Shown here: in pieces, positions 25,759-34,810 of the stretch | Layout of the letters: each line of letters begins with the position of its first letter | How positions within the stretch are numbered: the stretch's first letter is position 1 | Source: Nostoc sp. TH1S01 | GTDB lineage: Bacteria > Cyanobacteriota > Cyanobacteriia > Cyanobacteriales > Nostocaceae | Direction: 5' to 3' | DNA length: 48,537 nucleotides | NCBI GenBank assembly: GCA_018993265.1 | Contig: JAGKSW010000168.1 | Span: 1 to 48,537, forward strand | Notes under the pieces: generated by a model | Seen by the model: the letters and a program-made list of their open reading frames with translations, nothing else | What the model was told of the DNA's origin: nothing | The model's database searches: none | Translations under genes and position numbers: made by a program

Positions 25759-26181
25759 ATGAATATTGTAGAGGAGGTAAATATCACCGCCAAAACGATA
25801 TTGCTGATCGACAATGAATTTAGTGTACGCGAAGTTGTGGGACTTTGCTTACAAGATTTAGCTGGTTGGAATGTAGTAGTTGCTGATTCTCCATTAACAG
25901 GATTGCAAAAGGTTGCACTTGCTTTTCCTGATGCGATTGTTCTGGATTTATCAATGTGTGACCTCAATAATTTTGAATTTATGCAAATACTGAGAAATAA
26001 TCCAGAAACTCAATCTATTCCTGTGATACTTCTAAGTGCGAAGGCGAGGTGGCTAGATTCATATATTTTACGCGAGTATCAAATAGCAGGTGTAATTCGC
26101 AAACCCTTTGATCCTGTGAAATTACCTGTTCAGATTGCTATGTTACTAGGTTGGAATTTAAAGTCGGAGAGTGATTATTAG
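25759..26181 (+). CDS. Single-domain response regulator (REC), slightly divergent
   Basis: 140 residues with a receiver fold: 'ILLIDNEF' (14-21), phospho-acceptor D63 in 'AIVLDLSM', Ser in 'ILLSAKA', Lys in 'IRKPF'. The second acid of the pocket is Asn (D18-N19), and 'MCDLNN' replaces the usual MPxMDG. It resembles the protein encoded at 25101 ('SIPVILL', 'IAGVI.KPF', C-terminal 'LGW'), so the two probably arose by duplication. Phosphorylation may be altered. A GAGGAGG stretch lies inside the early codons (GTAGAGGAGGTA), so a start at a later codon cannot be excluded. A 103-bp repeat starts 2 bp after the stop. Confidence 0.85.
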   Translation: MNIVEEVNITAKTILLIDNEFSVREVVGLCLQDLAGWNVVVADSPLTGLQKVALAFPDAIVLDLSMCDLNNFEFMQILRNNPETQSIPVILLSAKARWLDSYILREYQIAGVIRKPFDPVKLPVQIAMLLGWNLKSESDY

Positions 26182-26182
26182 T

Positions 26183-26285
26183 TATAGCAGTCCTAAATCA
26201 TTTGTGAACAAAGAGATTCCCGACTTCTTTGAGAAGTCGGGAATCTGAGCCTCTCAATTTTTACAACTCATGTATGATTGCTATA
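26183..26285. mobile_element. 103-bp MITE-like element, copy 1
   Basis: The ends TATAGCAGTCCTA and (reverse) TATAGCAATCATA form imperfect terminal inverted repeats. The centre is the perfect hairpin GATTCCCGACTTCT..AGAAGTCGGGAATC. Copy 2 (30346-30448) has the same length and differs at 7 positions. No coding capacity, so movement would need a transposase encoded elsewhere. The central hairpin may also act as terminator for the regulator gene. Confidence 0.7.
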
Positions 26286-26471
26286 GTGTCTAATTATGAC
26301 TGAATAGTTGCTATTAATCTTCCCCTGCGGAAAGGCGAACCCTAAGTTCCTAATAGTTATCGTACGTGTAGCAAGATGTTGGTGAATTGGTATTAGATGC
26401 TCGGCTTTGTCAATAAGTCGAGTATTTTTATCTGTCTACAGAATTGAGAATTCTTATAGCAGTAAATCTTC
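26286..26471. other. Intergenic spacer with hairpin
   Basis: It contains the stem CTCGGCTT/AAGTCGAG at 26400-26422 followed by TATTTTTA, a weak terminator candidate. No coding frame. Confidence 0.4.
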
Positions 26472-26621
26472 ATACCATTTCTTTATGAAGCTGCAATATA
26501 TTTTACCCCTCCCTAACCCTCCCCTTATAAAGGGGAGGGAACAAGATTTTCCGGTTTCCCCCCTTTATAAGGGGGGATTAAGGGGGGTCTAGTAAAGCGC
26601 ATCTTCATAGAGAATTGGTAT
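26472..26621. mobile_element. 150-bp MITE-like element with C/G-run palindromes
   Basis: Ends ATACCATTTCTTTATGAAG and (reverse complement of the right end) ATACCAATTCTCTATGAAG match at 17 of 19 positions. The interior holds the palindromes CCCTCCCC..GGGGAGGG and CCCCCCTTTATAAGGGGGG. No coding frame. The length, inverted ends and lack of a gene fit a miniature inverted-repeat element. Confidence 0.65.
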
Positions 26622-27065
26622 CAGTAGGGTGCGTTAGGCGATCGTATATATAGGAATCCGATTTAATTTCTGAAAAAAATTTCAGTATTTGTAGGGTGTG
26701 TGAGGCGTAAGCCTTATCGCACCGAAAACTTGGCGTTAGATGCGTTACGCTGTCGCTAACACATTTTACGTACTACGTACTAAATATACCTAAAATTTTT
26801 GAGTCTACTTGAGTAGACTTTAGCTGTTAGCCTTGAGCTTTAGTTCTAGGCGGGTGAGGAAGCCAACAGTTAAGGCCTTTTATATATTAGTGTTAAGTTT
26901 CTTAAACTATGTACATCTATCTTTACTTTATATTTACTTTACAAAACATCTATTTAATTTCAGTAATATTCCGGTGATGTTTAGTAGAGATATTTACTTA
27001 AATATATTGATAACTAACAAAACTTTTTTCTTTAACAAAATTTAATTTAAGTAGATACTGATACT
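26622..27065. other. Intergenic region with GTAGGGTG-type repeats
   Basis: Repeated GTAGGGTGCGTTAGGCG-like stretches (26628-26760), common intergenic repeats in such genomes, then about 250 bp of AT-rich sequence leading to the diguanylate cyclase gene. A 70-codon frame at 26833-27045 is low-complexity and not accepted. Confidence 0.45.
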
Positions 27066-29975
27066 ATGCTCTTGAATAATTTAGCCAATGCTGAAATTGA
27101 CTTAAAGCAAATTCAGCATCAAATGATGATGCTGAGTTGGCAAATTCACAACACATCAGAATTGAGTGAAATTCTGAATATAACTATTGCTGAAGTCAGA
27201 AAAACCTTAGAGTGCGATCGCGTAGTTATTTATCAATTTCATCTAGATGGAGATGGAGTAATTGCACAAGAGTCTGTCAGTACAAAATTTCAAGCAATTC
27301 AGGGACAATCAATTTATGAACCTTGCTTAAAAACTAAATGGTTAGAGCAATATCGAGATGGAAAGATTAGTGTTATTGAAGATGCTAATCATCCATTAAT
27401 TGAACCTTGTTATAAACAGCTATTAACTAAGTGGCAGGTTAAAGCTAATTTAGTAGTCCCTATTTTACTGAATAATCAAAATAGTGATATATTTTCCAGC
27501 TTATATCCTCAATTATGGGGATTATTAATTGCTCATCAATGTAGTAATCCACGTCAATGGAAACCTTTAGAAATTAAGTTTTTACAATTAGTAGCCACTG
27601 AGTTGGGCATCACAATTGGACAAGTACCAAGAAACTGGCAAAAATCTACTTATAAAAGTAAAAATTCCGCAGTTGAATTGCAGCAGTTTATGTCCACAAC
27701 AATCACGCTGCATCAGCATCAACAAAAAGCTATCAAATCAGAAACGTCACTTACTAAAATATCAGTTTCAGACTTAATCGCCTTTGATAGATTACAAACT
27801 CCTATTTGGATTTATGATATTCAAAACTTGCAAATGTGGTGGGTGAACTCCGCCGCACTTCAGCTTTGGAATGTGCAGAATATAGAAGAATTACGTAAAT
27901 GCAAATTCAGTAGTTTTTCTGAATCTACTTACATACGATTGCAAAGCTATCTCCAGCAATTTGAGCAAGGTAAAATCATCGCCGAAAACTGGACATTTTA
28001 TCGAGAAAATCAGCCGATTTCGATGCGTTGTCTTTGCTCTGGGATTCAAATTGAGCCAGGAAGAATGGCGATGCTAGTTGAAGGTACAACAGCAATTGTC
28101 AATCAAATTGATCAAGAAATCCTACGAGCAGTAGAAACATTACGCCACACTACCTTGATGATTTCACTGTACACAATCAATGGTGTACCTTTAATGCAAA
28201 ATCCTGCTGCCTTGCATTGTTATGGTGATACCTTACATCCAAACTCATCAACTGAGAATACTTTTGTTAAACACTTTGTTGACAAGAGTATAGGCAAACA
28301 AGCTATGCAGGCGATTAATTTGGGTGAAGTGTTCTGCACAGAAGCTCAAGTTTACACTAATGAAGGGATTCGCTGGCACGAAATCCATACACAATGTATT
28401 CGCGATCCCGCCACAGGTGATTTGATGATTTTGGTGAACGAAAAAGATATTACCAAGCAACAAGCTGCACTACAAGAAAGTCAGCGTGCGGAAGCAGCCT
28501 TACGAGAAAGTGAACAACGCTATCGTTCTGTAATTACAGCAATGGCAGAAGGTATTGTACTACAGCAAGCTGATGGGCGAATTATTGCCTGTAACAACAG
28601 TGCAGAAAGAATTTTAGGAATAACTACTGATCAAATTATGGGGAAGACTTCTATTGATCCCCAATGGAAGGCGATTCATGAGGATGGTTCTTTTTTTCCC
28701 GATGAAACTCATCCCGCCATTGTTACCTTACGCACTGGAAAACCTCAATTTAACGTTGTTATGGGTGTTCATCAGCCTGATGGCCATCTGATTTGGATTT
28801 CGATGAATTCCCAGCCATTGTTTCAACCTGATGAATCAAGACCTTATGCAGTGGTGACATCTTTTACAGATATTACAGCCCATAAACAAGCACAGCAAGC
28901 ACTGCAACAGCAAGCACAACGGGAACGGATGATTGCGGCGATCGCACAACACATTCGCCAATCTTTGAATTTAGATGAAATTTTGAATACAACTGTGGCG
29001 GAAGTCCGACGCTTTTTGCAAAGCGATCGCGTCATGATTTATCGTTGTCATCCAGATGAGAGTTGTGTAGTGGTTACAGAGTCTGTGGCTGAAAATTGCC
29101 AATCGCTGCTGAATATGGAAATTACCGATCCTTACTTTCTGCAAACGCAAGACACTATCAAAGCTATTTCCGATATCCATCAGGCTGGATTAGCTGATAG
29201 TTATGTCCAGTTATTAGAAAAATTGTCAGTCAAAGCCAAGCTAGTGGTATCGATTTTACAAGGCGATCGCCTCTGGGGATATTTAGTGGCTCATCATTGT
29301 ACCACTCCTCGTGAATGGCAACCCTGGGAAAGTGAACTGCTGCAACAACTAGCCACACAAGTAGCGATCGCTATTCAGCAATCAGAACTTTATCAGCAAT
29401 TGCAACTTGCTAACCAACAACTAAAAAATATAGCAATGGTGGATCAATTAACTCAGATTGCCAATCGCCGCCGTTTTGATAGTGAGTTGGAATATGTGTG
29501 GCAATATTTTGTCCGAGAACAAGGTTATGTCTCACTATTGCTATGCGATATTGATTATTTCAAACAATATAACGATACTTACGGTCATGCTGCTGGAGAT
29601 GATTGTTTGCGTCTGATTGCTCAAGTTCTGCAACAAACTGTTAAACGTTCTACAGATTTAGCAGCTCGCTATGGCGGAGAAGAATTTGTCGTAATTTTAC
29701 CTAATACTGATAGTAATGGTGCTTTTCAAGTAGCACAAGAAATTCATCAAGCTATTAAAAATTTGCATATTCCTCATGCTGCATCGATTGTGAAGCCTTA
29801 CGTTACCTTAAGTATTGGAATTGCGACAGTGATTCCTCAATTGAATATGACTTCTTTAAATTTGATTGAGGTAGCAGATGAGGCTCTTTACCTAGCCAAA
29901 GCCAAAGGACGCGATCGCTCTTGTATAGGACTTACGCCAGAAAACGAAAAATTAAGGTTACGTAGCAGAGTGTAG
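27066..29975 (+). CDS. Diguanylate cyclase with two cyanobacteriochrome-like GAF domains and PAS domains
   Basis: 969 residues, soluble. Order: GAF1 (about 20-195), PAS-like regions (about 235-470), PAS (about 475-615), GAF2 (about 625-775), GGDEF (about 790-960). The GGDEF domain has G870-G-E-E-F874, 'DIDYFKQYNDTYGHAAGDDCL' (parts: DIDYFKQYND, GHAAGD) and an inhibitory-site RxxD (R861, D864), so it should make c-di-GMP from GTP with product feedback. GAF1 has cysteines at both bilin positions but in unusual settings: E-P-C87-L and P-C115-Y. GAF2 has lost both (D-P-Y690-F and D-S712-Y) yet keeps the rest ('LWGYLVAHHCTTPREW'). Covalent bilin is possible in GAF1 only. Confidence 0.9.
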   Translation: MLLNNLANAEIDLKQIQHQMMMLSWQIHNTSELSEILNITIAEVRKTLECDRVVIYQFHLDGDGVIAQESVSTKFQAIQGQSIYEPCLKTKWLEQYRDGKISVIEDANHPLIEPCYKQLLTKWQVKANLVVPILLNNQNSDIFSSLYPQLWGLLIAHQCSNPRQWKPLEIKFLQLVATELGITIGQVPRNWQKSTYKSKNSAVELQQFMSTTITLHQHQQKAIKSETSLTKISVSDLIAFDRLQTPIWIYDIQNLQMWWVNSAALQLWNVQNIEELRKCKFSSFSESTYIRLQSYLQQFEQGKIIAENWTFYRENQPISMRCLCSGIQIEPGRMAMLVEGTTAIVNQIDQEILRAVETLRHTTLMISLYTINGVPLMQNPAALHCYGDTLHPNSSTENTFVKHFVDKSIGKQAMQAINLGEVFCTEAQVYTNEGIRWHEIHTQCIRDPATGDLMILVNEKDITKQQAALQESQRAEAALRESEQRYRSVITAMAEGIVLQQADGRIIACNNSAERILGITTDQIMGKTSIDPQWKAIHEDGSFFPDETHPAIVTLRTGKPQFNVVMGVHQPDGHLIWISMNSQPLFQPDESRPYAVVTSFTDITAHKQAQQALQQQAQRERMIAAIAQHIRQSLNLDEILNTTVAEVRRFLQSDRVMIYRCHPDESCVVVTESVAENCQSLLNMEITDPYFLQTQDTIKAISDIHQAGLADSYVQLLEKLSVKAKLVVSILQGDRLWGYLVAHHCTTPREWQPWESELLQQLATQVAIAIQQSELYQQLQLANQQLKNIAMVDQLTQIANRRRFDSELEYVWQYFVREQGYVSLLLCDIDYFKQYNDTYGHAAGDDCLRLIAQVLQQTVKRSTDLAARYGGEEFVVILPNTDSNGAFQVAQEIHQAIKNLHIPHAASIVKPYVTLSIGIATVIPQLNMTSLNLIEVADEALYLAKAKGRDRSCIGLTPENEKLRLRSRV

Positions 29976-30345
29976 GGGCAAAATCAAGTTAAAAATCAAA
30001 CATTTTCTTACTTTTGAATTTTGATTTCCCCGTAGAGGTGTAGATGTTCAAAACCCCTACACTCGTCTCAACCGACAATCTTTGTGCCTAAGTCCTACCT
30101 CAAAAAAGCCCCTAAATCCCAAAACAGCAGTTAGCGGTAAAACTAGGGTGTTTCAAAGCTCTTTATAATTTGCTGAAAACTATTATTTTTTTGCAAAAGA
30201 TTACAAAATATTCATTCTTTATCAGTTTTTTATTTTTTGTTTATAAGCTAAATCTACCTTGGAATCAATTCCAAGTTTCATAGCAATACGCTTCGGATAA
30301 GAAATTTATTGAAGAGACATCTTAACCGAACGGTATTAAGTCTCA
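29976..30345. other. Intergenic region
   Basis: 370 bp without a coding frame. AAAATCAA and TTGATTT stretches at about 29985-30028 could pair weakly. Nothing else recognised. Confidence 0.35.
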
Positions 30346-30448
30346 TATAGCAGTCTTAAATCATTTGTGAACAACAAGATACCCGACTTCTTTGAGAAGT
30401 CGGGTATCTGAGCCTCTCAATTTTTACATCTCATGTAGGATTGCTATA
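30346..30448. mobile_element. 103-bp MITE-like element, copy 2
   Basis: Same length and ends as copy 1 at 26183-26285 (TATAGCAGTCTTA...TAGGATTGCTATA). The hairpin differs from copy 1 by a compensated pair (GATACCC/GGGTATC in place of GATTCCC/GGGAATC), so the stem stays perfect. It lies 35 bp before the next response-regulator gene. Confidence 0.7.
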
Positions 30449-30483
30449 GCACAAGTTCTCTATTAATACGTAAGGAAGTACTT

Positions 30484-30867
30484 ATGAAATCTAGTAATTT
30501 AGTTAAACGCAAAGTATTAATTGCAGAAGATGATGAAGATATTCGAGATTTATTTTCTCTTATACTTGAGCGTGAAGGTTGGGAAGTCAACCAGGCAAAA
30601 GATGGGAAAGAGGCACTAGAAAAGATATTGGAATGGCAACCAGACTTATTAATTTTAGATTATCACATGCCAGAATTAACAGGATTAGAAGTTTACAACT
30701 ATCTGCAATTACTGGAAATAGAAATTGTAATTATCCTGATGTCTTCTCATGCTTATTTAGAAAAAATAGCCACAGATGTAGGAATTAATTATTATATTCG
30801 TAAGCCATGTACAATTACCCAAATTCTCCAAACAGTAAACTTGGCATATACAAAATCAAAAGTTTAA
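30484..30867 (+). CDS. Single-domain response regulator (REC)
   Basis: 127 residues. A complete receiver: 'IAEDDEDI' (13-20) acidic pocket, D59 in 'LLILDYHMPELTG', Ser-Ser in 'ILMSSHA' and Lys in 'IRKPC'. It has no output domain. AAGGAAG lies about ten bases before ATG. It is 145 bp upstream of a histidine kinase gene in the same direction and is probably that kinase's partner. Confidence 0.92.
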   Translation: MKSSNLVKRKVLIAEDDEDIRDLFSLILEREGWEVNQAKDGKEALEKILEWQPDLLILDYHMPELTGLEVYNYLQLLEIEIVIILMSSHAYLEKIATDVGINYYIRKPCTITQILQTVNLAYTKSKV

Positions 30868-31012
30868 TGTTTGTTGTGATTAATTTGGCAAATAAATGAT
30901 TCACGAAACTTCTGTTTTTTATATATCAAGATTTAATTTCATAATACCATTATTCTTTATTGTGTGTTGATAAAAATTTAATTCTCAGATAGAACAATCT
31001 GATAAACTTAAT

Positions 31013-32443
31013 ATGACAGAATTTGAGATCGCCAAACCGATTCATTTAAATAGTGCCGAAGCTCAATTTAATTTGCTGCATCAAGAATTAGAGCAAAAAG
31101 TCGAACTTCGCACTCAACAACTACAGCAATCTTTGAATTTTGAAGCCACACTCAAACGGATTTCTGATAAAGTTCGGGATACTCTCAACCAACACCAGAT
31201 TTTGCAAACTGCTGTAGAGGAATTAGCCATAGCCTTAAAGGTTAAATGCTGTGATGCTGTACTTTATACTAGCGATCGCCAATCTTCAATTATCCACTAC
31301 CAATATGTTGCTGCTGGCCAGTTGTCTACTCAGGGACAAACCCTATATATAGCAGATGCACCAGAAATTTATCATCAGTTACAACAACAAAAGTCTTATT
31401 TTGCTTTCTGTCAAATTCAGCAAACACCCATTCGCTACCACTCAGCAATTTTAGCTTGCGCGATTTTTGATGATCAGGTAGAAACAAAAGGTGTCTTGGG
31501 CGACTTATGGTTATTTAAAGACATTGATTCTACTTTTAGTGAAATGGAAATTAATTTAGTGCAACAAGTAGCCAACCAATGTGCGATCGCGTTGCGCCAA
31601 GCTTATCTGTATGAAGCAGCTCAAGCCCAAGTTAAAGAACTCCAGCGACTTAACCAACTCAAGGACGATTTTCTATATACTATCACCCACGAATTACGCA
31701 CTCCTATTGCTACTATCAAAATGATTGTTCAGTTATTAAAAAGTCTGAGCAAACAAGAAGATGACATAATTCCTGAAATATCTCAATCCTCTTGCCATGA
31801 GTGTAAAACGATTCACTACTTGAACATCTTACAGTCTGAGTGCGATCGGGAACTCCAATTAATTGAAGACATATTAAAATTGCAACATTTACAAGCTGGA
31901 ACTTACCCGCAAAAACTGACAGTAAATAACATTCATGACTTGATTTGTCATATCATTGAGCCTCACGAAATCCAAATTCAACAGCAACAGCAACATACTT
32001 TTGAGATACATCTAGCATCCAACTTACCAACTATTGAAATTGATTCGTTCAGCTTCACTCACATTATTACAGAACTGCTCAAAAATGCCCGTAAATACAC
32101 ACCACCAAGCGAAAAAATTTCCCTAACAGCCACTGTCATTCAAGATGAAACTACAACTGATAACAAAATTCCCAGATGTATTGCCAGAAAATCCTCTTTT
32201 CTGCAAATCATTGTAGCCAATACAGGTATAACAATTTCCCCTGAAGAACTGACTCGTATATTTGAAAAATTTTATCGAATTCCTAGCCAAAATCCTTGGC
32301 AACATCATGGTACTGGCTTAGGGCTAGCATTGGTTAAAAAATTAGTTGAAAATATGAATGGCTCGATTGTTGCTGAAAGCGCGAACAATCTCATTCAATT
32401 TATCGTCCGATTACCCTTTGCTCCTCTATATAGAGTTGAATAA
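31013..32443 (+). CDS. Soluble GAF-domain histidine kinase
   Basis: 476 residues. An N-terminal coiled coil (about 15-45, 'LHQELEQKVELRTQQLQQSL') leads to a GAF domain (about 50-200) that lacks the bilin-type cysteine motifs. HisKA follows with H226 in 'THELRTPIATIKM', then HATPase_c (about 345-470) with N box 'ELLKNARKYT', a degenerate G1 box ('VANTGITIS', where D is replaced by N) and 'GTGLGLALVKKL'. It is probably a cytoplasmic sensor of an unknown ligand, working with the response regulator just upstream. The Asp-to-Asn change in the G1 box may weaken ATP binding. Confidence 0.88.
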   Translation: MTEFEIAKPIHLNSAEAQFNLLHQELEQKVELRTQQLQQSLNFEATLKRISDKVRDTLNQHQILQTAVEELAIALKVKCCDAVLYTSDRQSSIIHYQYVAAGQLSTQGQTLYIADAPEIYHQLQQQKSYFAFCQIQQTPIRYHSAILACAIFDDQVETKGVLGDLWLFKDIDSTFSEMEINLVQQVANQCAIALRQAYLYEAAQAQVKELQRLNQLKDDFLYTITHELRTPIATIKMIVQLLKSLSKQEDDIIPEISQSSCHECKTIHYLNILQSECDRELQLIEDILKLQHLQAGTYPQKLTVNNIHDLICHIIEPHEIQIQQQQQHTFEIHLASNLPTIEIDSFSFTHIITELLKNARKYTPPSEKISLTATVIQDETTTDNKIPRCIARKSSFLQIIVANTGITISPEELTRIFEKFYRIPSQNPWQHHGTGLGLALVKKLVENMNGSIVAESANNLIQFIVRLPFAPLYRVE

Positions 32444-32510
32444 AACAAAGCATGATCCACAAGCGCCTTGGATAAAAGATATCATTAAGTGTGCATTGTG
32501 AATTGTTGAT

Positions 32511-33563
32511 ATGGTTACTCTGTCTCCCAGTCTGCAAGCTAGACTCTCCCAACCTTTAAAAATCGGCTCTTTTGAAGTAAAAAGCCGGGTTCTACAATCG
32601 CCTTTATCTGGGGTGACAGATTTGGTGTTTCGTCGGCTAGTACGTCGCTATGCACCAGATTCGATGATGTATACAGAAATGGTCAACGCCACGGGGCTGC
32701 ACTATGTGAAGCAGTTACCCAAAATCATGGAAGTTGACCCCAATGAACGCCCAATTAGTATCCAGTTATTTGACTGTCGTCCCGATTTTTTAGCCGAAGC
32801 AGCCGTCAAAGCTGTTGCCGAAGGGGCTGATACTGTTGATATTAATATGGGATGTCCGGTAAATAAAATTACCAAAAATGGTGGTGGTTCTTCCCTGTTG
32901 CGTCAACCAGAAGTCGCCGAAGCAATTGTCCGGGAAGTGGTTAAAGCTGTGGATGTACCAGTAACAGTTAAAACCCGGATTGGTTGGAATGACAAAGAAA
33001 TCACCATTCTTGATTTTGCCAAGCGGATGGAAGATGCTGGGGCAAAAATGATTACTGTGCATGGACGCACCCGCGCTCAAGGTTACAATGGTAACGCGCG
33101 TTGGGAATGGATAGCCCGTGTTAAAGAAGTGCTATCGATCCCCGTAATTGGTAATGGCGATATATTTTCCGTCGAAGCTGCTGTGAAATGCTTAGAACAA
33201 ACTGGCGCTGATGGTGTGATGTGTTCTCGCGGAACTTTGGGTTATCCCTTTTTGGTAGGCGAAGTTGACCACTTTCTCAAAACAGGCGAACTTTTACCGC
33301 CGCCAACCCCAATTCAACGCTTAGAATGTGCCAGAGATCATTTACAAGCTTTATGGGAATATAAAGGCGATCGCGGTGTTCGTCAAGCCCGTAAACACAT
33401 GACTTGGTACGCTAAAGGATTCGTCGGCGCTGCTGACTTGCGTGGACAATTAAGTGTCATTGAAACAGTCCAGCAAGGTTTAGATTTAATTGACCGCGCC
33501 ATTGAAAAATTAGCATTTGGTTATGAACTAGTAGAAGAAGCTACTAATTTTCAAATGGTGTGA
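32511..33563 (+). CDS. dusB: tRNA-dihydrouridine synthase
   Basis: 350 residues. An FMN enzyme that reduces uridine to dihydrouridine in tRNA. Motifs: 'LQSPLSGVTDLVFRRLVRRY' at the N-terminus (FMN loop), 'DINMGCPVNKITKNGGGSSLL' (catalytic Cys in MGCPVNK; parts quoted separately as MGCPVNKI and NGGGSSLL), 'VKTRIGW', 'TVHGRTRAQGYNG', 'IGNGDIFS' and 'GVMCSRGTLGYPFL'. The pattern fits the DusB/NifR3 group best; subgroup assignment is by eye. It starts 67 bp after the kinase gene, outside the signalling set in function. Confidence 0.9.
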   Translation: MVTLSPSLQARLSQPLKIGSFEVKSRVLQSPLSGVTDLVFRRLVRRYAPDSMMYTEMVNATGLHYVKQLPKIMEVDPNERPISIQLFDCRPDFLAEAAVKAVAEGADTVDINMGCPVNKITKNGGGSSLLRQPEVAEAIVREVVKAVDVPVTVKTRIGWNDKEITILDFAKRMEDAGAKMITVHGRTRAQGYNGNARWEWIARVKEVLSIPVIGNGDIFSVEAAVKCLEQTGADGVMCSRGTLGYPFLVGEVDHFLKTGELLPPPTPIQRLECARDHLQALWEYKGDRGVRQARKHMTWYAKGFVGAADLRGQLSVIETVQQGLDLIDRAIEKLAFGYELVEEATNFQMV

Positions 33564-33576
33564 AACAGGGGCTAGG

Positions 33577-33843
33577 GGCTAGAGACTAGAGATTACGCCG
33601 TGTGCAACTTTCTCTCAAACCTAACCCCCAGCCCCTTCCCTACGAGGGAAGGGGAGCAAGATTCAAAGCCTCTCTCCTTGCAGGGGAGAGGTTTGGAGAG
33701 GGGTTTCAAAAAATAAGTTGCACATCGCGTGAGATTAGTATTTTTCTCCGACTCAGCACTTTTAAGTCAACTATTCATCAAAAAATCTGACAACCAAACA
33801 TGAAAAACTGTCTTTTCTAGCCCTTAGCCTCTAGTCTCTAGCC
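33577..33843. repeat. 15-bp inverted repeats flanking a repeat-rich spacer
   Basis: GGCTAGAGACTAGAG at 33577-33591 is the exact reverse complement of 33829-33843. Both belong to GCTAGGG-type short repeats and lie in opposite orientation around the element at 33595-33730. Confidence 0.7.
33595..33730. mobile_element. 136-bp MITE-like element
   Basis: The ends ACGCCGTGTGCAACTT and (reverse complement of the right end) ACGCGATGTGCAACTT match at 14 of 16 positions. The interior has two further palindromes, CCCCTTCCC..GGGAAGGGG and CTCTCC..GGAGAG. No real coding frame. Confidence 0.65.
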
Positions 33844-34339
<496 letters not shown>

Positions 34340-34410
34340 TGCGGAATTTATTCTAAAATTTCTCATCAGACTCTCAATTAAGTGTCTCCATAGCAAGCTT
34401 TTTTAGCACT

Positions 34411-34435
34411 GTAAGGTGGGTACTGCCCACCTTAC
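34411..34435 (+). terminator. Hairpin after psaC
   Basis: GTAAGGTGGG and CCCACCTTAC pair around TACTG. No T run follows, so it may protect the 3' end or be a dispersed repeat. Confidence 0.45.
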
Positions 34436-34478
34436 TAGGGTAAAACTTCAAAAACCATAAAAATACCTTAGTGGCAGA

Positions 34479-34503
34479 GGGAGCAAGTTGCTCCTTTTTT
34501 TTT
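34479..34503 (+). terminator. Rho-independent terminator after psaC
   Basis: GGAGC and GCTCC (extended by AA/TT) form a tight stem followed by nine T residues. Confidence 0.9.
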
Positions 34504-34580
34504 GTGGGAACTTAGGTTCAGTTAAGGTGATGAAAGTTGATTTCTCAATTTCTGCTCTACCTATCAGACAATGAATAAGA

Positions 34581-34632
34581 TTTGGGGGATTCTCCCCCAA
34601 ACCCCCGATTGGGGGACGGTTGCGTCCCCCAA
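34581..34632. repeat. C/G-run palindromes
   Basis: TTTGGGGGATTCTCCCCCAA is a near-perfect palindrome, followed by TTGGGGGAC..GTCCCCCAA. These are dispersed intergenic palindromes without coding capacity. Confidence 0.7.
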
Positions 34633-34810
34633 GCCCCCTCCAAAATCATTTTTTCGTTTTTTGTGGAGTCATTGATTTGTTGATTTTTTTATGATTTAGT
34701 TTTATTATCTGAACCGTATTGCCCTAAAACCGTTTCACTTTAAGTTTGATACAAATAGACCGCAGAGGGGTAGGGAGCAAGGGGAAAGAATTCCTCCTAC
34801 GCAGTCAACT

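Noticed and set aside
26833-27045. 70-codon plus-strand frame before the diguanylate cyclase gene
   Set aside because: Low-complexity Phe/Leu/Tyr-rich sequence in AT-rich DNA with no start signal.
33602-33790. 62-codon frame across the MITE-like element
   Set aside because: The frame is made of palindromic repeat DNA; no protein-like pattern.
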